Origin: Spongorhabdus nitratireducens
GTDB lineage: Bacteria; Pseudomonadota; Gammaproteobacteria; Pseudomonadales; Endozoicomonadaceae
Assembly (NCBI GenBank): GCA_947387575.1
Contig: CANDOC010000001.1
Span: forward strand, 868,001 to 932,000
DNA: 64,000 bases
Direction of reading: 5' to 3'
This document shows, piece by piece, positions 8,496 through 17,686 of the stretch (its first letter is position 1; each line of letters begins with the position of its first letter). Both the position numbers and the translations under genes were made by a program. Under the pieces are notes generated by a model. The model made no database searches, was not told where the DNA came from, and saw only the letters and a program-made list of their open reading frames with translations.

Positions 8496-8858
8496 CGCCG
8501 CAGTGATTCCGGTATCTGGCAGGGTGTTTCCGGTGGGGGTGAAAACAATGAAACCTGGCTTCAGGCCGCTATCCGGGAACTCGACGAAGAAACCGGATTA
8601 ACCGGCACTGACTGGAAACAGCTGGATGCCCTGTGCATGTTGCCCGGAATTTATTATAAGGGGCATGAACGGTGGGAGGATCACCCCTATGTGATTCCCG
8701 AGTACTCATTCTCGGTGCAAGTTGATACCGAGCCGGTGCTTTCAGATGAGCATAGTGAGTTTAAATGGTGTTCGGAAACTGAAGCCCGGGAATTGCTTGA
8801 ATACGACTCCAACAGAATTGCAGTGTGGGAGCTGTTTCAGCGGATCAGATTTTTTTAG
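8496..8858 (+). pseudogene. Nudix hydrolase lacking its N-terminus
   Basis: About 120 codons encode a Nudix hydrolase with a perfect box (G-x5-E-x7-REL-x-EE-x-GL, from GGGENNE to REL then DEETGL) and a normal C-terminus, but the usual first strand and start codon are missing. The frame opens inside the lipoprotein stop region. The only ATG, at 8637, lies after the Nudix box and would make an inactive piece. The stop TAG overlaps the first base of the adjacent MITE. Confidence 0.8.
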
Positions 8859-9017
8859 AGCTTGTTCATAATCTTTCGCGGATAGCGAGAATGTTGAGAA
8901 AAGTCCCAGATTCTTCGATTTTTCGAGGCGCATAGTGGTTCTATGTAACGAGGAAAAGCGGAGAATCAGGGGCTTTTATCGGCATTTGTAGCCCGCGATA
9001 AGATTGTGAACAGGCTC
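8858..9017. mobile_element. MITE-like hairpin element 1
   Basis: 160-bp non-coding element with terminal inverted repeats GAGCTTGTTCATAATCTT and GAGCCTGTTCACAATCTT (second read on the minus strand), flanked on both sides by TTA (8855-8857, 9018-9020) as a 3-bp target duplication. An inner imperfect hairpin (8905-8972) is centred on GCATAGTGGTTCTATG. TTA-type 3-bp duplications and GAGC-type ends occur in IS5-family elements, so an IS5-related parent is a reasonable inference. Confidence 0.8.
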
Positions 9018-9040
9018 TTAGCGTAAAAGTCGAAATAGCG

Positions 9041-9652
9041 ATGTTGAAATTATTACTTTTTATACCCGTATGCTTTGCTCTGAACATGACGCCCGGGCCA
9101 AACAATTTATTATCCATGAACAACTCTCGTTGTTATGGTTTTAAAGCGGCTGTTATCGCTGGACTGGGGAGAATCGTGGCTTTTGCTGTGATGATTTCAC
9201 TCGCTGCTTCAGGTTTGGCTGTTATTTTGTACTCATCTGAAATGTTGTTCTTTCTGATAAAAATAGCGGGTGCACTTTATTTGCTCTGGATTGCCTGTCG
9301 CCTCTGGCTTTCAGGTTCAAGCCCCGTTACAGATATCACTCAAGGAAGAAGTCGTTTTGGACTGGCAAAGCAGGAGTTTTTATTAGCCGCTGGCAACCCC
9401 AAGGCTATTCTCATCTTTACTGCTTTTCTGCCTCAGTTTGTCGATATAACCGCCAATGTAAGTGAACAGTTTTTGGTTCTGGGTATCACGTTTTTAGTGC
9501 TCGAACTGTTTGCCATAGCAATCTACGCAATGTTCGGCATTTATCTAAGGCATTGGTTTTCAAAGCCTGAAATGGCAAAACTCTTTAATAAAGGTTGTGC
9601 TGTGTTCCTTGGATTGTCTGGTGGCAACTTGCTATTAACACAGCAGCAATGA
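9041..9652 (+). CDS. LysE family translocator
   Basis: 203-aa inner-membrane exporter of the LysE/RhtB superfamily, normal length, about six membrane helices. The N-terminal NMTPGPNNLL motif and the mid-protein AAGNPKAILIFTAFLPQF segment are diagnostic. Family members export amino acids or related metabolites; the substrate here is unknown. The start lies 21 bases after the MITE duplication, so the upstream promoter may have been altered by the insertion. Confidence 0.9.
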   Translation: MLKLLLFIPVCFALNMTPGPNNLLSMNNSRCYGFKAAVIAGLGRIVAFAVMISLAASGLAVILYSSEMLFFLIKIAGALYLLWIACRLWLSGSSPVTDITQGRSRFGLAKQEFLLAAGNPKAILIFTAFLPQFVDITANVSEQFLVLGITFLVLELFAIAIYAMFGIYLRHWFSKPEMAKLFNKGCAVFLGLSGGNLLLTQQQ

Positions 9653-9796
9653 AACTGAAAAAATTATAATCCGGCTGAACCTGCAGTCCCGGAATTTATA
9701 GCCGGACACACCAGGGGATTGTGTCACTGTTACCTGCAGGTTCTTTGCCGTTCGCTCACTAAAAAATGAATACAACAATAAATATATATACGGTGA

Positions 9797-10414
9797 ATGG
9801 TTTTGTTTGAAACAATTGCAACCCTGTCCGGCTTGATCGCAACAGTCTGGATTACTGCTGGTGTTATATTGGCGGCCCGGTTTTACCCGGGTTACGACCA
9901 TTCCCGCCAGTTCTGCAGTGAACTGGGCGCTGCCGGCAGCCCTACCGAGAAGCTTTCTCCTGCCATCAACAACTATCCACTCGGATTTTTGTTTTGCCTG
10001 TTTGGCTGGCATCTTATCCAACTGTCAGAAGCTGGCACTGCAATAGCCATTGCCGGGCTGTTAATTATTATTCATGGCATCGGCACCTGGGTGGCAGGCT
10101 TTTTCCCGATGGATAAGGATCCCTATACCAAAACACCAAGCTTTAACTGTAAGGTACATTCCTGGGCCGGGTTTATAATGCTGCTGTCGCTACTTGTAGC
10201 CCCGCTGTTTGTAGCGTTCAGTCCGGAAATTGCTGATATTCCGCTATGGTTCCGAGTCTGTTCAGTGGCCACTGTGGTGCTGGCCACTTACTATCTGGTG
10301 AAAATGGCCAGGGCAGTTAAAACACAGGGACAGGTTGGCACCTGGCAGCGGATCTCCTACTGGATCAAACTGATCTGGTTAAGTGGCTTGTCGCTGATGC
10401 TGTGGTTGGGATAA
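9797..10414 (+). CDS. DUF998 family membrane protein
   Basis: 205-aa protein with about six membrane segments. HSRQFCSELGAAGSPTEKL (about residues 35-53) followed by NNYPLGFLFCLFG, and the later FPMDKDPYTKTPSFNCKVHS loop, match the DUF998 pattern. Function of the family is not established. It ends 58 bases before the preferred start of the methyltransferase gene. Confidence 0.8.
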   Translation: MVLFETIATLSGLIATVWITAGVILAARFYPGYDHSRQFCSELGAAGSPTEKLSPAINNYPLGFLFCLFGWHLIQLSEAGTAIAIAGLLIIIHGIGTWVAGFFPMDKDPYTKTPSFNCKVHSWAGFIMLLSLLVAPLFVAFSPEIADIPLWFRVCSVATVVLATYYLVKMARAVKTQGQVGTWQRISYWIKLIWLSGLSLMLWLG

Positions 10415-10472
10415 TGCCAAAAGCCATTGGGCAGCTTTGAGCAATGCAGTAAAACACAAGGATTCTGACAGC

Positions 10473-11207
10473 ATGGTCAGTGTAGAAGAACACTATGATG
10501 CGTTATTGGCTGATGTCTATACATGGCTGATGGGCGGTTTTGAGCAGGCCAAAGCAAACAACATTCAGTTTTTCAACGACAGAATGCTGTCGCCCACACG
10601 ATCAGGCAATGCCTTTGATCTGGGTGCAGGTTCCGGGTTCCAGACCATTCCGCTGGCAGAAGCCGGTTATCATGTCACCGCCATTGACTTGAGTGACAAG
10701 CTGCTTGACGAGTTGCGAGGCCGGGCAGGAAACCTGCCGGTTAATACGGTTCAGGACAATATTCTGAACCTGCACAAATACATCAAGACACCTGTTGAAC
10801 TGATTGTATGCATGACCGATACCCTGACGCATTTAAGATCAAGGGAAGAGGTTCAGGATCTCTTCAGCAAGTCCTTTAATACACTGGAAGCCGGTGGAAA
10901 GCTCGTGCTGACCTTCAGGGATTTATCTGAAGAGCTGATTGATACCGAACGTTTTATCCCGGTCAGAAGCGATGACAATATTATCTTTACCTGTTTTCTG
11001 GAGTATGAAGCAGACACGGTGAAGGTTCACGATATTGTCTATATCAGAACCGGAAACGAGTGGACTTTACATAAGAGCTGTTATCGCAAGCTTCGAATTT
11101 CAGGTCTTTGGGTCAAAAACCAGCTCAGTCAAACCGGCTTTACGATTCAGGAATTTAGTTGCCAGCAGGGTTTCACAACAGTTGTCGCGGAGAAACCCGC
11201 CGTTTGA
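10473..11207 (+). CDS. Class I SAM-dependent methyltransferase
   Basis: 244-aa cytosolic methyltransferase. Motif I FDLGAGSGFQ is at residues 48-57, the acidic ribose-binding strand VTAIDLSDK near 66-74 and the TDTL post-motif region near 114. I prefer the ATG at 10473 (AAGGA upstream) over an in-frame TTG at 10437. Substrate unknown. Followed 44 bases later by the DUF523 gene. Confidence 0.85.
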   Translation: MVSVEEHYDALLADVYTWLMGGFEQAKANNIQFFNDRMLSPTRSGNAFDLGAGSGFQTIPLAEAGYHVTAIDLSDKLLDELRGRAGNLPVNTVQDNILNLHKYIKTPVELIVCMTDTLTHLRSREEVQDLFSKSFNTLEAGGKLVLTFRDLSEELIDTERFIPVRSDDNIIFTCFLEYEADTVKVHDIVYIRTGNEWTLHKSCYRKLRISGLWVKNQLSQTGFTIQEFSCQQGFTTVVAEKPAV

Positions 11208-11251
11208 CATCAATAGCATTCCCCTGCTCTATCAATACCGGGAAGTCAGCC

Positions 11252-11734
11252 ATGGAAAAGATTCTGGTAAGCGCTTGCCTGCTGGGCAATAAAGTCCGTT
11301 ACAACGGCAAAGACTTGCTATGTGACGAAGAGATTCTGCTGCAGTGGTTGAATGAAGGTCGGGTTATTCCGTTCTGCCCGGAAGTTTCGGCAGGCCTTCC
11401 AACGCCCAGAGCACCGGCGGAAATACAGCACGGCGGTGGTGACAACGTCCTGACCCATCAAGCCAGAGTAATTGCCAATACGGGTGATGATGTCACAGCA
11501 CAGTTTATCGCGGGTGCAGAAAACACCCTGAAAACATGTCAGGACAATCAGATCCGGATTGCCATACTGACCGAGTCCAGCCCGTCCTGTGGCAGTACGA
11601 CAATCTACAACGGACAGTTTTCCGGTACCAAAGTAACCGGCACTGGAGTGACAACCGCGTTGTTGATGCGGCATGGTATCAGGGTGTTCAGTCAGCACAG
11701 CATTCGGGATGCTGCTGCATTGATTGGATATTAA
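11252..11734 (+). CDS. DUF523 family protein
   Basis: 160-aa protein matching DUF523 (YbbK type) end to end: KILVSACLLGNKVRYNG at the N-terminus, PEVSAGLPTPRAPAEI in the first third, and ESSPSCGSTTIYNGQFSG with the conserved Cys in the second half. The conserved cysteines suggest a redox or metal role, but function is not established. The ATG at 11252 begins exactly at the family start. Confidence 0.9.
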   Translation: MEKILVSACLLGNKVRYNGKDLLCDEEILLQWLNEGRVIPFCPEVSAGLPTPRAPAEIQHGGGDNVLTHQARVIANTGDDVTAQFIAGAENTLKTCQDNQIRIAILTESSPSCGSTTIYNGQFSGTKVTGTGVTTALLMRHGIRVFSQHSIRDAAALIGY

Positions 11735-11769
11735 AAGCCAGAAACCTGAAGATCCCAAAAGAAGTATCT

Positions 11770-12237
11770 ATGAGTGAACTTGCATCAAGAAAAAGACCGG
11801 GTGTAGAAATTGCCAGTGCCACCTTCGCCGCCATTGTATTTTGCTTATTGGTCAGTATGGAAGGCGACAGCATGATCGTTGCGATTTTGGTGTCATCAGC
11901 AATGATTCTGGCTGCTGTTATGCAGTCCCTGTATTTCTACCGCAAACCGGCAGCATGGGTTCAAGACGGTGTACTGCACCTGAAGGCCTGGCCACTCAGC
12001 ATCACCAGAATCACCTTGAGTGAGGTTGAACAGGCCACGTATGAAACAGGTCATAAAATGCCTGAACGTGGTGGTTACCGCGAGTTCCACCAGCTCAAGT
12101 TAAAGCTGGAAAACAGGTCGGAATGGGTGCTCACAGTAACGGATCAAGCTGAATACATACAAGGCTTGCGGTTGTATAAATATCTCCAGCAGGCACTGCC
12201 TCAGGTCAAGCTGGTGAAACGTTCCTCACGCTCTTGA
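11770..12237 (+). CDS. Membrane protein, unknown
   Basis: 155-aa protein with two adjacent membrane helices (about residues 13-29 and 35-53) followed by a soluble beta-rich tail that may form a PH-like domain. No family recognised. The topology is shared with the protein at 55334-55768. It follows DUF523 by 35 bases and may be in the same transcript. Confidence 0.65.
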   Translation: MSELASRKRPGVEIASATFAAIVFCLLVSMEGDSMIVAILVSSAMILAAVMQSLYFYRKPAAWVQDGVLHLKAWPLSITRITLSEVEQATYETGHKMPERGGYREFHQLKLKLENRSEWVLTVTDQAEYIQGLRLYKYLQQALPQVKLVKRSSRS

Positions 12238-12271
12238 ACAACATCAATGCAATAACAAGACGTCATCAGAA

Positions 12272-12622
12272 ATGAATAAGCTCTCCGCCTTAATGGGTGC
12301 AAAACTGGAAAGCATATGTGAAAGTACCGCTACGTATGAAGACACCGATAACAATACAACGCCACTGAAGATTAAAGGTCTGTCATTGGCCTTTGACAAG
12401 GGCTCGCTGGTAATTGAAAACCCCTATCAGCTTGCTGGAGCACCCGACCTAGATTCACTGATTGGTTCAAGGATCATCGATGCCATCGCGGGTGATATTG
12501 AACTGTCACTGGCTTTCGATAATTCTGCCAAAGTATCTGTTTCGCTGAGGGATGAAGACTTTAGCGGACCAGAGGCCGCCAGCTTCACACCTCTTCAGGG
12601 GGATATCATTGTCTTCAATTAA
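12272..12622 (+). CDS. Hypothetical protein
   Basis: 116-aa acidic soluble protein without signal or membrane segment. The alternating hydrophobic pattern suggests mostly beta structure. No family recognised; size and genomic setting are like small immunity-type proteins, but there is no direct evidence for this. It lies between the membrane protein and the CbrC-like gene with short gaps (34 and 42 bases). Confidence 0.6.
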   Translation: MNKLSALMGAKLESICESTATYEDTDNNTTPLKIKGLSLAFDKGSLVIENPYQLAGAPDLDSLIGSRIIDAIAGDIELSLAFDNSAKVSVSLRDEDFSGPEAASFTPLQGDIIVFN

Positions 12623-12664
12623 AGTACAACACATTCTGTCAGTGCATTATCCCGACAAAAAGCC

Positions 12665-13207
12665 ATGAGTTTACCGAAATTCAAATACCATCCGGATCCT
12701 CTACAAACAGGGTCTGTCATAGAATCAGAGATTGAGTGCGAGTGCTGCGAAAAAGCCCGAGGCTATATCTATACCGGACCAGTATATGCTGAGGAAGAGC
12801 TTGATGACTGCATTTGTCCGTGGTGTATCGCCAGCGGCAAGGCATATGAAATGTTTGATGCCGAGTTTACTGACTATGACGGCATTGGCAATTATGGTGC
12901 CTGGGGGGATATTCCCGACAGCTTCAAGGAAATTGTGGCCAGGAGAACCCCCGGTTTTCTCGGCTGGCAGCAGGAACGATGGTGGGCACATTGTGGTGAA
13001 GCTGCCGCATACCTGGGGGCTGCAGGTAAGGATGAAATTGAACAATATGGGGCGCGGCTAAAACAGCAGCTACAACAGGAAACCGATTTTAACGATACGC
13101 AGTGGGCTGCCTATTTTGAAAACCTGTCGAAAGACGACTCCCCTACCGCCTATATTTTTCAATGCCTTCACTGCGGTGAGCTAGGCGGTTATTCGGACTG
13201 TCATTAG
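12665..13207 (+). CDS. cbrC: CbrC family protein (UPF0167)
   Basis: 180-aa protein matching the CbrC/UPF0167 family: MSLPKFKYHPDPLQTGSV start, Cys pairs CECC (residues 25-28) and CICPWC (49-54), GFLGWQQERWWAHC in the middle, and a C-terminal CLHCG. The paired cysteines suggest a zinc site. In E. coli cbrC is linked to colicin M/E2 tolerance; transferring that role here is inference. Confidence 0.85.
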   Translation: MSLPKFKYHPDPLQTGSVIESEIECECCEKARGYIYTGPVYAEEELDDCICPWCIASGKAYEMFDAEFTDYDGIGNYGAWGDIPDSFKEIVARRTPGFLGWQQERWWAHCGEAAAYLGAAGKDEIEQYGARLKQQLQQETDFNDTQWAAYFENLSKDDSPTAYIFQCLHCGELGGYSDCH

Positions 13208-13388
13208 AACATCCTTAACACGTCATGAGTTTCTCTCCCTGCTGCTGAAACTTTATGTTGCGCCTGCCATTCAGATTCGACGATGAAGGAATCCCGCCCA
13301 TGCTTAAAGTCATGATTAAATGACTGGGAAACTATAGTGAAGCATTTTCAAAATCCATCCAGTAACTTTTTGTACGAAGCCAGCTTTA

Positions 13389-13988
13389 ATGAAAATCGAG
13401 CATTACCAACAATTCACAGAATTCGAGGCCAGGGGCCTGAAAAAACAGGCAACAGCAGCTATCCGGGCATTTATAGATTCATTTGATGACAGTGAAGAAA
13501 TCGAAGCCTGGGTCTGGAAGTATCTGCCCGGTTTGAAAAGAAACCGTAATTCAAGAATCCGCCACGAGATTTTCCATGAGCTGGTGTATCCCGTTCTGAA
13601 AGCAGGGTATGAACGCGACGATTTCGACTGTACCCTGTGGTTGGGCAAGCTGTCACAGAACCTGTACCAGTCACGCAGGCTGCACGAAGAGTCAGGATGG
13701 ATCAGTGCGCAGGAATTATATGAAAAATGCCATGAAATTGACCCTGAAAACAGCGAAGTCAGGCTGCTCCTTCTTGGCTCCATCATATCCTGGCTGGAAT
13801 ATACCGAGCATGAATGGCCGGCCGGTATTCTATACGACAACAACGGCGCCACGCTTGAGCAGTGTGATGAGATAAGCGCTGAAGTTGAGAAAGTACTCAG
13901 GCTTGATCAGGAACAAAAATACACTGCATTTATCAGCCAATACACCCCGAAGCTGAAGCAGTACCGGACGAAGTTGGTCAATCGATAA
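13389..13988 (+). CDS. Hypothetical helical protein
   Basis: 199-aa soluble, mostly helical, charged protein without signal peptide. I do not recognise it. The dense aromatic/acidic pattern (EAWVWKYLPGLKRN, SIISWLEYTEHEW) resembles small immunity-type proteins, but no toxin partner is present. The 181-base gap upstream holds no convincing gene. Confidence 0.6.
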   Translation: MKIEHYQQFTEFEARGLKKQATAAIRAFIDSFDDSEEIEAWVWKYLPGLKRNRNSRIRHEIFHELVYPVLKAGYERDDFDCTLWLGKLSQNLYQSRRLHEESGWISAQELYEKCHEIDPENSEVRLLLLGSIISWLEYTEHEWPAGILYDNNGATLEQCDEISAEVEKVLRLDQEQKYTAFISQYTPKLKQYRTKLVNR

Positions 13989-14042
13989 GAAGCAGGTGCT
14001 TATTGCCAGAATAAGACACCGGATAATGAAGGACCCGAATCA

Positions 14043-14840
14043 ATGAATATCGTCAAAGTAACCAACCGGATTGCACTCGCAACGGTCATCCTGCTGATGT
14101 ACTGGGTGTTTATCTTTATCTGCTCCACCGTCTTTGGCTTCAAGGTGTTTCGGGAGAATATGACCGAGATGTTCTTTATGAGCATTGTCGGCATTTTCGC
14201 CATTCTGGGCGGCGCCATTATCCTCAATATCATGTTTAATCTGACGGCGATTGCTGAAGGCAGAAAGGCTGGGGAAAATAATACTGAGACCAAGCAATCC
14301 GCAAAGAATACCACACGCTTCTTTATGCTGTTTCCGGTATCTCTGGTGGTGATCTTCGCCCTGCTCTATGCCGGCGATCTGGCAACTTCCCGCAAAAACG
14401 AGCAATACCTGGTATCTTCAGCAGCGGATCTGCTGCAGGAACAAAACCAGATTATTGACCGACTCTCTGACTACACCTTTTCCCGTGAATATATTGAGCA
14501 GGCCAGTGAAGATATCAGAATCCTGGGAAGGGTCGAGGAGAAATTCCCCCAGATTACGGTTATTACCAGAGATCAGTTGATGGGCAAGCCTGTACTGCTC
14601 GGATTTACCGGTCATACCAACCTTGGCAAGAATGAAAAGGCTTTGAAAGCGGATTATATCCTCAGTACGTCAAGCGAGGAGCGCAAGTATCTGAATGCTG
14701 TTTTTGATGGTATCACCCGCGAGCACCGGTTCTCGTCCAGCGATGGTCGTCATGAGGTTTACTACCCGGTCACCACTGAAAAGGGCCAGGTCGTGATTCA
14801 TCTGACCCGCTACAGCCGTTATGGCAAGATGGGCTCATAA
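14043..14840 (+). CDS. Three-helix membrane protein with periplasmic domain, unknown
   Basis: 265-aa protein with membrane helices at about residues 10-33, 43-68 and 97-118, leaving a C-terminal soluble domain of about 145 residues. That domain starts with a helical stretch (SAADLLQEQNQIIDRLSDYT). No catalytic motif recognised. Convergent with the large secreted protein gene, 34 bases away. Confidence 0.7.
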   Translation: MNIVKVTNRIALATVILLMYWVFIFICSTVFGFKVFRENMTEMFFMSIVGIFAILGGAIILNIMFNLTAIAEGRKAGENNTETKQSAKNTTRFFMLFPVSLVVIFALLYAGDLATSRKNEQYLVSSAADLLQEQNQIIDRLSDYTFSREYIEQASEDIRILGRVEEKFPQITVITRDQLMGKPVLLGFTGHTNLGKNEKALKADYILSTSSEERKYLNAVFDGITREHRFSSSDGRHEVYYPVTTEKGQVVIHLTRYSRYGKMGS

Positions 14841-14874
14841 TCTGAACCGGGGATAACGGGATGCACGGGAGCGG

Positions 14875-17637
14875 TCAGCTTCCCCGTACCCCGGATACAG
14901 GTATCCGGACCCGCCTGAAATGTATCATTCGCTCGATGAAAAAGTGCATTGCCCAGTCATCCCGGGACAGCTCCAGTGAGAACGGCTTGGGATCGCGCTG
15001 AACTTCCTGAGTCCAGGCCTTGAGTATGATATTCTGCTCACAGTTAAATTTGATCAGATAACCACAGTTTATATCACAGTTCAGTATCCTGAACTCATCC
15101 AATGGCTTGGGTCGGAAGAATAGCATCAGGTATTTTCTGAACAGGAAACTTGCCGTCATACAATGCAGGGTCATGGTCTGTATATAAGTCAGACTCAGTT
15201 CTTCAAAGCGAGCTGAACGGCAGGCTGCATAGTTCAGCGCGGTATCATAATGTATCCGGTCAACCATACTGGCCAGAGACCGCAGTTCCGAATCAACTGC
15301 CGCGATGAGTTCATGATAAAGTGGATACCAGGCCGTTACTCCTTCTGGCAGATATACCATTCCAATAAGATCTTCAGGTGTCAGCTTCAAATCTTCATCT
15401 GCCATCCACCCCTGCAGATGATAGTTCCAGAGAGCATGAAACTGCAGGGTATCCAGCGCTGCAATAATATTGGTACGACTCTGTCTGGTAATCTGACTGC
15501 CTTTACCCGCAACACACTCGGCATACGCCAACTGGTTTTTTTGGGGGACATTAGTAATTTTTGCCAGGGAGTGAATATGATGCTTGCTTTTTTGTTTCTG
15601 GTATTTCGCTTCGATACAGTAACAAAACCGGAATTCAACAGCTGTTTTTTGAGTCGCATTATGAAGGCGCAAAGTATCAGTCACTCTGAAAAAACGGTTC
15701 GCAATAAATAATGCCAGTTGGGCTCGCTGCCTTCTGCCTGCACCTATCTGTTCCAGTAACGCTGCATCTGTTTCCAGAATCGTCTGAACGATTGTGTCCT
15801 TGGCGCCGGAATTCAGGTGCAAGGCAAAACCATCCAGGCAAACGAAAGTATTGAGACACAGCTTCAGCCATACAATTTCGTAGTCCAGCTCCGGCCGGGA
15901 TTTTAGTAGTGAAACAGCTTCCGCGTTAAAGTCATGTAATGACTGTGCCAGCGCTCCACCACTGCGGCAGGGCAACCAGGTTCGGGAATAGCGCAGCCAG
16001 GACATCAAACATCCGGTACTCATCCCGCTACCGGGATCAATCGGATAACGCTGGCGGTCAAGCCACTCAGAGAGTTCGGGCCTGATCAATGGGCCAGTGT
16101 TCTCTGACCCCGTTTGGGATTTGATTAGTGATGCCCCGGGCTTCCCGTTATCTTCGGCTGGCAGCTCAATATGCTCAATACCGGTGGTTTCATCCTCATA
16201 TTCCTGAATGATCTCAATGCACTCTGAGCCAACAGCAGGAAGTGTAATTTCCTTGGTATGTTCTGAAACATCTCCCGCCTTTTCCGCATCAGTGCTGTGA
16301 TCAGTTTTCTCCGGTAGCTTCGACTGTTCTACCTCTTCTTGTGTCACCTGACTCAAAGAGCGATAGCTGTACCCCAGGCTTGTAAAGATACCGGCTCGTT
16401 CCTGATTAACTTTTTTTCGTTTACTGACATTTCTTGTCGCAAGTGATGATCCTTGCACTGAAGATACTGGCAGGTGCTGAGCCACCCTCCGCCTCAGTCC
16501 GGATCCAGCGGGTTCAAGATTGCTACCACTTTCTTTGGACCAGTTATACCAATAGGGTCGGGCGTGCTCTTCTTCCAGCATAGCCATCGTGAGTGGTTTG
16601 GGCTGTAACCGCACCATACCTGTGAAATCCGGATTATCACCGGCCGGATCACTGCCCGTATTATCCGCATCATCCGTGAAAACCCGGCATGTTTCTCGCA
16701 CCCGTGCTAGAGCAATATCTTCCTTGTTTTGTTTTTTGACAACTAAAGGGTGAAGTTTTTTCTCACCTGACTGTTTCTCCGCTTGTTCCAGGTAGCGACA
16801 GAAATCGGTCAGACTCATGGAAGCATATTGATACTGCTTTCGCCTCCGAGGTCTGATTCTTTTAACCCGTTTTACCGCAATCGCCTTGTTGAACGCCTCT
16901 GAACCCAGAGCAGGAAATTCCTCTGCAAGACTCTCACCCGGTGGATTGGACGCCCCGGAACAAATAACCGAACGGTAATCTGCAGCCTTTGCTTCCTCTT
17001 GAGTCATACCCATTACTGTATTCTCAGTCACCGGGAAGGTCATTGGTGCGGCAGGTGTGGAATAATGGCCGGGAACATATTGCAAAGCCGGGTAGAGGCC
17101 GTATGGGGTCTGGATATATACCGGTTGAACCACGACCCAGCTGACAGAACCCGAAGTAGTGACTTCCTGTTGTAGATCCTGCTCACCAGCGAGGCGATAG
17201 ACACCTTCGCTCTGTTTCGACTGCAGGCAGAAAAACCCTTTACGCTCTGTTATTTGAAGACAGTCCTCTTCTTTCAGCCAGCACTCAACATTCATTCTGT
17301 AAACATGACCATGCCAGTCATACAGATAAGGGGTTTTTTCCATATCAGCCAGATTCTGCCCGAGCATCATTCTTTTGCCGGGAATTAATACCTCAATACT
17401 CTGGTCACTTTGCTTCCAGCCAACGTCCCGGCTACACCAGATACTTTCGTCGAAAATAACCATCAGGTACTGGCTTAAAAACGCTACCAGCTCAGGTGAT
17501 GTATCTTGTTTTACAGACAAGGTATCTATAATTGAAATGGCAAGATCTTCAATAGATACCAGTTTCATTTCTGAATACAGGAAAGCGGGATAATAAAGCA
17601 GTAAAAACCAAAGCAATGAGAATCTTTTTCTTATCAT
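14875..17637 (-). CDS. Large exported protein, unknown family
   Basis: 920-aa protein starting at an ATG at 17637 (an in-frame TTG lies four codons upstream) with a signal peptide of about 22 residues (SLLWFLLLYYPAFLYS). Residues about 30-190 form an N-terminal globular part; 190-520 are low-complexity, charged and probably disordered (with a KRVKRIRPRRRK basic patch); residues about 540-920 form a helical Cys-containing C-terminal domain. No family recognised. It follows the 249-aa secreted protein gene by 49 bases on the same strand, suggesting an operon of exported proteins. Confidence 0.75.
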   Translation of the reverse strand: MIRKRFSLLWFLLLYYPAFLYSEMKLVSIEDLAISIIDTLSVKQDTSPELVAFLSQYLMVIFDESIWCSRDVGWKQSDQSIEVLIPGKRMMLGQNLADMEKTPYLYDWHGHVYRMNVECWLKEEDCLQITERKGFFCLQSKQSEGVYRLAGEQDLQQEVTTSGSVSWVVVQPVYIQTPYGLYPALQYVPGHYSTPAAPMTFPVTENTVMGMTQEEAKAADYRSVICSGASNPPGESLAEEFPALGSEAFNKAIAVKRVKRIRPRRRKQYQYASMSLTDFCRYLEQAEKQSGEKKLHPLVVKKQNKEDIALARVRETCRVFTDDADNTGSDPAGDNPDFTGMVRLQPKPLTMAMLEEEHARPYWYNWSKESGSNLEPAGSGLRRRVAQHLPVSSVQGSSLATRNVSKRKKVNQERAGIFTSLGYSYRSLSQVTQEEVEQSKLPEKTDHSTDAEKAGDVSEHTKEITLPAVGSECIEIIQEYEDETTGIEHIELPAEDNGKPGASLIKSQTGSENTGPLIRPELSEWLDRQRYPIDPGSGMSTGCLMSWLRYSRTWLPCRSGGALAQSLHDFNAEAVSLLKSRPELDYEIVWLKLCLNTFVCLDGFALHLNSGAKDTIVQTILETDAALLEQIGAGRRQRAQLALFIANRFFRVTDTLRLHNATQKTAVEFRFCYCIEAKYQKQKSKHHIHSLAKITNVPQKNQLAYAECVAGKGSQITRQSRTNIIAALDTLQFHALWNYHLQGWMADEDLKLTPEDLIGMVYLPEGVTAWYPLYHELIAAVDSELRSLASMVDRIHYDTALNYAACRSARFEELSLTYIQTMTLHCMTASFLFRKYLMLFFRPKPLDEFRILNCDINCGYLIKFNCEQNIILKAWTQEVQRDPKPFSLELSRDDWAMHFFIERMIHFRRVRIPVSGVRGS

Positions 17638-17686
17638 ATGAATCTTCAACAGCTATTTATAACTGACTAAAGCAGACCAATGTTCA

